Positions 59,394 to 64,000 of a stretch of 64,000 nucleotides of DNA are shown in pieces. The position numbers and the translations under genes are program-made. Within the stretch, counting starts at the first letter, position 1; every line of letters starts with the position of its first letter. The notes beneath the pieces are model-generated. The model did no database searches, was not told the DNA's origin, and saw only the letters and a list, made by a program, of their open reading frames with translations. Source of the DNA: Rhizobium herbae (lineage in GTDB: Bacteria; Pseudomonadota; Alphaproteobacteria; Rhizobiales; Rhizobiaceae); NCBI RefSeq assembly GCF_019511375.1, contig NZ_JAEUAO010000003.1, forward strand, positions 62,001 through 126,000, given 5' to 3'.

Positions 59394-60458
59394 TTGCAAG
59401 AAATCGGCGTACTCACCTTTCACCGCTGCATCAACTACGGCTCCTATTGGCAGGCGCGCTGCCTGGTAGAAGGGCTAAGATCCAAGGGCATGTCAGCGGT
59501 CTTGCTCGAGCACAGGTCGGGTCGCGTTGATCGGGCCGAGTGGCGATGTGCGCTGCAGCCCGCGTCACCGGTCCTTACGACCGCCGCCGATCGCCAACTC
59601 TATGCGAGCAAGATCCGCAAATTCGTCGCGGCTTCGGGCTCACTGCCGCTCTCTTCGCCGTTCCCAATGGAAAACCCTGCGGAGATGCAAAACTACGAAC
59701 TTGTGATCGTCGGTAGCGACGAGGTCTGGAACCTTGAACACCCTTGGTACGGTCATGTGCCGCTGTTCTTCGGCGAAGGATTGAGAGCCAAGCGTATCGC
59801 CTCCTACGCCGCAAGCTTCGGAAGCTTCACCTCCCCTGATCGACTGGGGAAAGGTTGGTGCGACAAGTTGCGCCGGCTGGATAGAATTGCTGTTCGTGAT
59901 CTCAATTCGCAGCGGTTGATACAAACCACGCTTGGTGTCGATCCGGACTTGGTGCTCGATCCTTGCCTGCAGTTCCCGCAGAGTATTCGGGCTCTCGGGA
60001 GAGAAGCCATGAGCGAACCGTACCTTGCCATCTACGGGCATTCGTTCCCTGACTGGTTCAAGCGTGGGGTTCAACGCTCTGCCCGCGATAACGGGCTTCG
60101 TCTTGTGAGCATCGGCTATCACAACGATTGGGCCGACGAGCAACGGATCGACACAGGGCCGGAAGCCTTTGCAAGGTCGATTGCCGGTGCCACCGCAGTG
60201 GCTACCAATTTCTTCCATGGTTGCATCTTTGCCCTCATCAACGAGAAGCCATTTGTCTGCGCTCTGTCCAGCTATCGATTAAACAAGGTGCAGGATCTCA
60301 CCGAAATGCTGGGCGCCAGGAGGCGTGTGGTGACCGAGGCGACCCCGCAGTCATACTATCGGGAGGTTATTACCAGTCCATTGGAAGCAGAGATTGCCGG
60401 AAGCATCGCCACTTTGCGCAACAACTCAAACAGGTATTTCGGCCATGTCCTCCAGTGA
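59394..60458 (+). CDS. Polysaccharide pyruvyl transferase family protein
   Basis: A 354-residue pyruvyl-transferase-fold protein: GVLTFHRCINYGSYWQARCLVEGL at the start, ELVIVGSDEVWN, and ATNFFHGCIFALINEKPFVCALS with the family (R/F)FHG motif. It differs from wgaD/E in length and motif. Start TTG 59394 has a weak GGAG about 10 bases upstream; no ATG precedes the conserved region. It overlaps the FrhB-like gene by 14 bp, the usual coupling for this pair. Predicted role: addition of a pyruvate ketal or related group to the glycan. Confidence 0.78.
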   Translation: MQEIGVLTFHRCINYGSYWQARCLVEGLRSKGMSAVLLEHRSGRVDRAEWRCALQPASPVLTTAADRQLYASKIRKFVAASGSLPLSSPFPMENPAEMQNYELVIVGSDEVWNLEHPWYGHVPLFFGEGLRAKRIASYAASFGSFTSPDRLGKGWCDKLRRLDRIAVRDLNSQRLIQTTLGVDPDLVLDPCLQFPQSIRALGREAMSEPYLAIYGHSFPDWFKRGVQRSARDNGLRLVSIGYHNDWADEQRIDTGPEAFARSIAGATAVATNFFHGCIFALINEKPFVCALSSYRLNKVQDLTEMLGARRRVVTEATPQSYYREVITSPLEAEIAGSIATLRNNSNRYFGHVLQ

Positions 60459-61839
60459 GCCGGATCGGCTGGCAACATTTGCGCCAGGACAGATCATTTC
60501 GTCGGGGCTCTGCATTGGATGCGGGGGTTGCGCCACCATGCCCGGAGTTCGGATGGATTTTGACTGCTACGGCCAGATCAAGCCGCGCGCCGACAAGGGC
60601 TGGATAGACAAACCGAATAAAAGCTTCTCAAAAATCTGCCCGTTTTCACCCGCTGCTCAAAATGAGGATGAGCTTGCCGCGATGCATTATCCATCTGCTG
60701 CAAGCCAAAGCGATCTGCTGGGCCGCTACGAGAGCGCCTACGTGGGATTTGTCGCCGAGAGCAACTTTCGAGAAAAGGGCAGCTCAGGTGGTCTTGTGAC
60801 CTGGGTTGCGTCCGAGTTGATGCGGCAAGGTTTGGTGGATGGCGTCGCTCACGTCGTGCCGAACAAATCGTGCAGTGGCCCCCTCTTCCACTACGCGATT
60901 TCGCGCGATATCCATGCACTCCGCCGAGGTGCCAAATCGCGATACTATCCCGTCGAATTATCGGGCGTCCTCGACATCATTCGCGAGACTCCCGGGCGAT
61001 ATGCCGTAGTCGGCATTCCGTGCTTCATCAAGGCTGTGCGGCTGAGCTGTGCTGAGGACCCAGTCCTCAAAGAGCGCATCGCCGCCACCATTGGGCTATT
61101 CTGTGGCCACATGAAAAGCGCGCGATTGACCGAGAGTTTCGCATTGCAAATGGGTGTGGATCTCGGTGAGGTGGAAGATCTCGACTACCGGTCGAAGAAT
61201 CCCGACCGGCCGGCGAATTGGTATCGTGCCGAATTCACCATGCACGATGGGACAACCCGCAGCCAGGATTGGTGGCACCTCGTGGACGGTGATTGGGGGG
61301 CCGGCTTCTTCCAATATTCGGCTTGCAATTTCTGCGATGACGTGGTCGCTGAAACCGCTGACATCTCGCTCGGAGATGCCTGGTTGGAGCCCTATTCGTC
61401 GGATGGTCGCGGTACGAGCGTCGTGATCGTCCGGTCGCGGCCAATGGCTCGTCTTATCGAGGAAGCAAATGCGAGGGGCCGCCTGGCACTCACTTGCGTG
61501 GATGAGGCCTTTGTGATCGCGACGCAAGCGGCCGGTTTCCGCCATCGCCGTGAGGGACTGGCATTCCGCTTACAACGGCGACGTCTTGGCCTTCGACCAT
61601 GCAAGCGAGTTGGCCCTGCCTCACGCGCACTGGGGACGAGGCGCAAGCTGATCTTTATCATCCGAGCCGGCATTAGTGCCTGGAGCCACAGAATATTCTG
61701 GCTTTCGCGAGCTCTCAATGCTCCGCGGCTATACACTCGCTGGGCGTGGGCAGTATTGTCGGCTTATCAGGGGTTAGCATATTCGCGCGGAACCATCGGG
61801 CGCATTGCCGATCATCTTGGGTTGCGTGGCGTGGGATAG
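60445..61839 (+). CDS. FrhB-like (coenzyme F420 hydrogenase beta-subunit family) protein
   Basis: A 464-residue protein of the FrhB family. SGLCIGCGGCATMPG gives a 4Fe-4S site and KICPFSP another Cys; the FrhB N- and C-terminal domains follow (GKSSGGLVTWVASELMRQGLVDGVA, FCGHMKSARLTESFALQMG, and CNFCDDVVAETADISLGDAWL). Such proteins often sit beside pyruvyl transferases in polysaccharide loci and probably act as flavin-dependent reductases, not as real F420 hydrogenase subunits. The last 100 residues are basic and extra. The ATG at 60445 lies inside the previous gene. Confidence 0.8.
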   Translation: MSSSEPDRLATFAPGQIISSGLCIGCGGCATMPGVRMDFDCYGQIKPRADKGWIDKPNKSFSKICPFSPAAQNEDELAAMHYPSAASQSDLLGRYESAYVGFVAESNFREKGSSGGLVTWVASELMRQGLVDGVAHVVPNKSCSGPLFHYAISRDIHALRRGAKSRYYPVELSGVLDIIRETPGRYAVVGIPCFIKAVRLSCAEDPVLKERIAATIGLFCGHMKSARLTESFALQMGVDLGEVEDLDYRSKNPDRPANWYRAEFTMHDGTTRSQDWWHLVDGDWGAGFFQYSACNFCDDVVAETADISLGDAWLEPYSSDGRGTSVVIVRSRPMARLIEEANARGRLALTCVDEAFVIATQAAGFRHRREGLAFRLQRRRLGLRPCKRVGPASRALGTRRKLIFIIRAGISAWSHRIFWLSRALNAPRLYTRWAWAVLSAYQGLAYSRGTIGRIADHLGLRGVG

Positions 61840-61846
61840 GCCGGTT

Positions 61847-62782
61847 TCAGACAGTGCTCGCGCTGACATTCAGGCGTCTATCCCGCACACCCGATCGAGG
61901 CGCATAGCGGCTGATCATCTCGGCACAGAACTCCGCGAATTCTTCCGGCACCAAGGGTGGGCTGGTGTGGTGCGATGCGACGCCGCGGTGCTCTGGCGTG
62001 AAGCAAAAGGTCACCGTCACATCGAAGTCCTCAAGAGCTTGCATTTGGCGATCGAACCAATCCAGCGCGTTCGGCCGGAATCGGTCGGCCCACGAGAGCC
62101 CAGTGCGTAGCGATGTGACGCCGAGCCGTTTCATCCACGCAACGGCGTCATCGAGCCTGTGGTCCTCGAAATGAAACCACTGAACCAGTCCGAGTTCGGG
62201 CGTATGCCGGGCGAACTCGGCTAGTGCTGGTTTGGCAGTTCCGTCTTCCCGCAACAAACCCATATAAAAATGACGGTAGTAGGAGGAGCCTTCTGCTTCT
62301 CGATGTCGTGTGGTCGCTTCCCACGCGCTGGGCAGGTCATAAAGGCTGTACCACTGACAGCGCTCGACCTTGCCTTTGAGCAGTTCGGCGGTGCGTCTGA
62401 GGCCCCAGAGCTGGACCTCCTCCGCACCGAAGGTCGAGACTCCGACCTCGCTTACCCAGATCGGAAGGTCAGTTACGCTCCTGATTTCAGCGATCTTCTC
62501 CGGCCATTGATGGATCTGCCACAGATTCCAATCAAGCGGAAAGCCATGCACCGCGACGGCGTCCACATGATCAAGCACACCATATGCCTTCATCCTGTTC
62601 ATGAAACCCGTGTCGATGGGAGAGATGCCGCCAAGGACCTTGATGAGCGCGGGGTTCTGAATGGCGATGGCGTCAGCCGCCAGAATTGCCATTCGCGCGA
62701 ACTGGCTCCAGTCGGGGTCGATTTCGGGATCCCAATGCGATTTGTTATTTGGCTCGTTCCAGATCATCGCTGCTTCGATCAT
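61847..62782 (-). CDS. Glycosidase-like (beta-xylosidase annotated family) protein, apparently permuted barrel
   Basis: A 311-residue protein. The N-terminus begins right at the acid/base strand (MIWNEPNNKSHWD, E10), proceeds to IWVSEVGVSTFGAEE (E112, nucleophile) and YYRHFYMGLL, and only then (about 200-295) shows WFHFEDHRLDDAVAWMKRLGVTSLRTGLSWADRF and FTPEHRGVASHHTSPP. In the glycosidase half of the protein at 50931 the corresponding segments come first. A cytoplasmic location is likely. Both catalytic glutamates are present. Start ATG 62782 has a weak RBS; 30 bp separate it from the phosphatase gene. Confidence 0.78.
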   Translation of the reverse strand: MIEAAMIWNEPNNKSHWDPEIDPDWSQFARMAILAADAIAIQNPALIKVLGGISPIDTGFMNRMKAYGVLDHVDAVAVHGFPLDWNLWQIHQWPEKIAEIRSVTDLPIWVSEVGVSTFGAEEVQLWGLRRTAELLKGKVERCQWYSLYDLPSAWEATTRHREAEGSSYYRHFYMGLLREDGTAKPALAEFARHTPELGLVQWFHFEDHRLDDAVAWMKRLGVTSLRTGLSWADRFRPNALDWFDRQMQALEDFDVTVTFCFTPEHRGVASHHTSPPLVPEEFAEFCAEMISRYAPRSGVRDRRLNVSASTV

Positions 62783-62812
62783 GTGCTTTACCCGATAATT
62801 GGATCTTCGGCT

Positions 62813-63412
62813 TCACTGCGTGATTTCGTTCAACGTGACGATCTTTGCCCCCCAATCTCCTATCATGACCGTGGTGATTGAGGCTGGAGCAATGTCGAAT
62901 CTCGGCCAGGCGTCGATTGGCAGACCGAGGACCCAGGAGACTGCTGCCTTGATGACGTCAGCATGCGAGATCAGCGCCAGCCCTTTGTCGTCGTTGTGGC
63001 GTCCGAGTTCTTCGATGAACAGTAGCACTCTTCGCTGAACGTCAAGCATGCTCTCGCCACCAGGCGTACGCGCTTGGCTGCGCACCGTGTTCCACCGGAC
63101 CCAGTGTTCATCTGCATTGAGCGTGTCGAAGGTTTGTCCCGACCAGGAGCCAAAATTGACTTCATCGAGTTCCTCCACGACAGCGGGTGCCCGTAAGTCA
63201 TTGACGGATGCGATTGCCTCGGCGGTTTCGCGCGTGCGCTCGCGCGGGCTCGTGTAAATCGCATCGATCTTTTCCCTGGTCATTCTTTGCGCGAGGCGTA
63301 GGGCCTGCGCCTTGCCGGCAGTCCCGAGGGAAAGTCCTTGCAAGCGACCCGCAAGGAAGCGCCCAAGGTTATCGTGGGCGGCATGCCGGACCAGGAAGAT
63401 CGTCAGCGTCAT
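62813..63412 (-). CDS. Histidine phosphatase family protein
   Basis: A 199-residue phosphoglycerate-mutase-like phosphatase. [10 protein letters not shown] (RH at 8-9) is the phospho-His site; [14 protein letters not shown] holds the second Arg, and [16 protein letters not shown] and [12 protein letters not shown] (second His) complete the pocket. It overlaps the end of the inositol-phosphate synthase by 4 bp, so it is probably coexpressed and could dephosphorylate inositol-1-phosphate or a sugar phosphate. No signal peptide; cytoplasmic. Confidence 0.85.
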   Translation of the reverse strand: MTLTIFLVRHAAHDNLGRFLAGRLQGLSLGTAGKAQALRLAQRMTREKIDAIYTSPRERTRETAEAIASVNDLRAPAVVEELDEVNFGSWSGQTFDTLNADEHWVRWNTVRSQARTPGGESMLDVQRRVLLFIEELGRHNDDKGLALISHADVIKAAVSWVLGLPIDAWPRFDIAPASITTVMIGDWGAKIVTLNEITQ

Positions 63413-64000
63413 TCGGCGGCACTCCGAACAAGATCGTTTCCGCCGGCGATGAAATCCTCAACCCTGCGCCTGGCTTCGTGGTCGGTGAACTGACAGGGCG
63501 GAGATTTCATGAAATAGCTGGATGGTCCGGTGAGCGCCCCCCCGAGGCCACGGTCGAGCGCGAGCCTGGCGCAGCGAATGGCGTCGATGACAACACCTGC
63601 CGAATTGGGCGAATCCCAAACCTCGAGCTTGAGTTCGACATTAAGCGGCACACCGCCGAACGTCGTTGCTTCGAGGCGAATATAGGCCCACTTCCGATCC
63701 TTCAGCCATGGTACATGATCGCTAGGCCCGACATGGATATCATTGGCAGAAAGGGGGATGTCCATCTGGCTGGTGACGGACTGTGTTTTTGAAATCTTCT
63801 TCGATTCCAGCCGCTCGCGTTCAAGCATGTTGAGGAAATCTGTGTTCCCTCCGAAATTCAGCTGGTAGGTCCGATCGATCCTTACTCCGCGATCACGGAA
63901 AAGATTGACCAACGCGCGATGGACGATGGTGGCGCCAACCTGGCTCTTAATGTCGTCGCCGATGACTGGGAGGCCGCGCGCGGCAAACTTCCGCTGCCAT
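63409..64000 (-). CDS. Inositol-3-phosphate synthase, C-terminal part (starts beyond the window)
   Basis: About 197 residues are visible, running off the right edge. They match the C-terminal half of myo-inositol-1(3)-phosphate synthase: [40 protein letters not shown], the DYVPW-like [12 protein letters not shown] segment, and the C-terminal [20 protein letters not shown]. The enzyme converts glucose-6-phosphate to inositol-3-phosphate with NAD. The stop overlaps the phosphatase start, giving a phosphate-synthesis then dephosphorylation order. The inositol may enter the glycan, a phospholipid or a compatible solute. Confidence 0.88.
   Translation of the reverse strand, partial: WQRKFAARGLPVIGDDIKSQVGATIVHRALVNLFRDRGVRIDRTYQLNFGGNTDFLNMLERERLESKKISKTQSVTSQMDIPLSANDIHVGPSDHVPWLKDRKWAYIRLEATTFGGVPLNVELKLEVWDSPNSAGVVIDAIRCARLALDRGLGGALTGPSSYFMKSPPCQFTDHEARRRVEDFIAGGNDLVRSAAE

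Noticed and set aside
59063..59423. Longer start for the sigma factor
   Set aside because: The added 120 residues do not resemble sigma region 1 or any domain; ATG 59060 has a good RBS and the family length.
1..64000. tRNA, rRNA or complete insertion sequences
   Set aside because: None was seen by reading the intergenic regions; only the IS scar near 1.2-1.4 kb was found. A tRNA scan could confirm.

Overview
The window is GC-rich alphaproteobacterial DNA, most likely from a Rhizobiaceae/Sinorhizobium (Ensifer)-like bacterium. The evidence is a nearly complete galactoglucan (EPS II, exp/wg) type exopolysaccharide locus, GGAAC-N16/17-CGTT promoters typical of the alphaproteobacterial general stress sigma factor EcfG/RpoE2, and many small stress-type genes of the kind common in rhizobia. 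No rRNA, tRNA, CRISPR array or complete insertion sequence was seen. Gene names below come from remembered family features and gene order, not from a database search.

Layout. 1-2.1 kb: the N-terminal part of a homoserine dehydrogenase-like gene, then a decayed zone with a scrambled PLP-enzyme pseudogene, an insertion-sequence scar and a tiny proline-rich ORF. 2.1-2.9 kb: a membrane protein with a degenerate GGDEF domain. 3.0-25.7 kb: the galactoglucan-type locus. Leftward wgaA-B-D-E-F and wgcA, a MarR regulator wggR, and rightward wgdA-B (type I exporter), wgeA (secreted RTX Ca-binding protein) and wgeB-G are present. Three near-palindromes (ACTTCAA-N3-TTGAAGT type) sit upstream of wgaA, between wggR and wgdA, and upstream of wgeA; they are the likely WggR operators. 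The dTDP-sugar genes (wgaG-J) and wgeH known from S. meliloti are not at their expected places.

25.8-36 kb: stress and accessory genes (DUF3618, holin-like and nutrient-deprivation-induced protein operon, BrkB-like membrane protein, small soluble proteins), several behind EcfG-type promoters. They are interleaved with a GntR-kduI-kduD uronate-catabolism operon and hemN with an anaerobox. 36.6-49.6 kb: an exported protein, an attE-attG-attH-like ABC/lipocalin operon, an SDR-SEC-C / acyltransferase-like / ICMT-like operon, lipoproteins, an L,D-transpeptidase, dehydrogenases and a DUF1003 protein.

49.8-64 kb: a second glycan locus that I do not recognise as a named system. An EcfG-type promoter precedes a tightly overlapping operon: epimerase, glycosidase-epimerase fusion, GT4, three CgeB-like glycosyltransferases and UDP-glucuronate decarboxylase. 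Next come an EcfG-like ECF sigma factor, a pyruvyl transferase/FrhB-like pair behind another EcfG-like promoter, and on the opposite strand an inositol-3-phosphate synthase, a histidine phosphatase and a glycosidase. That glycosidase looks like a circular permutation of the glycosidase half of the fusion protein. The simplest reading is a stress-induced xylose/uronate-linked, perhaps inositol-containing, surface or storage glycan; the product is unknown.
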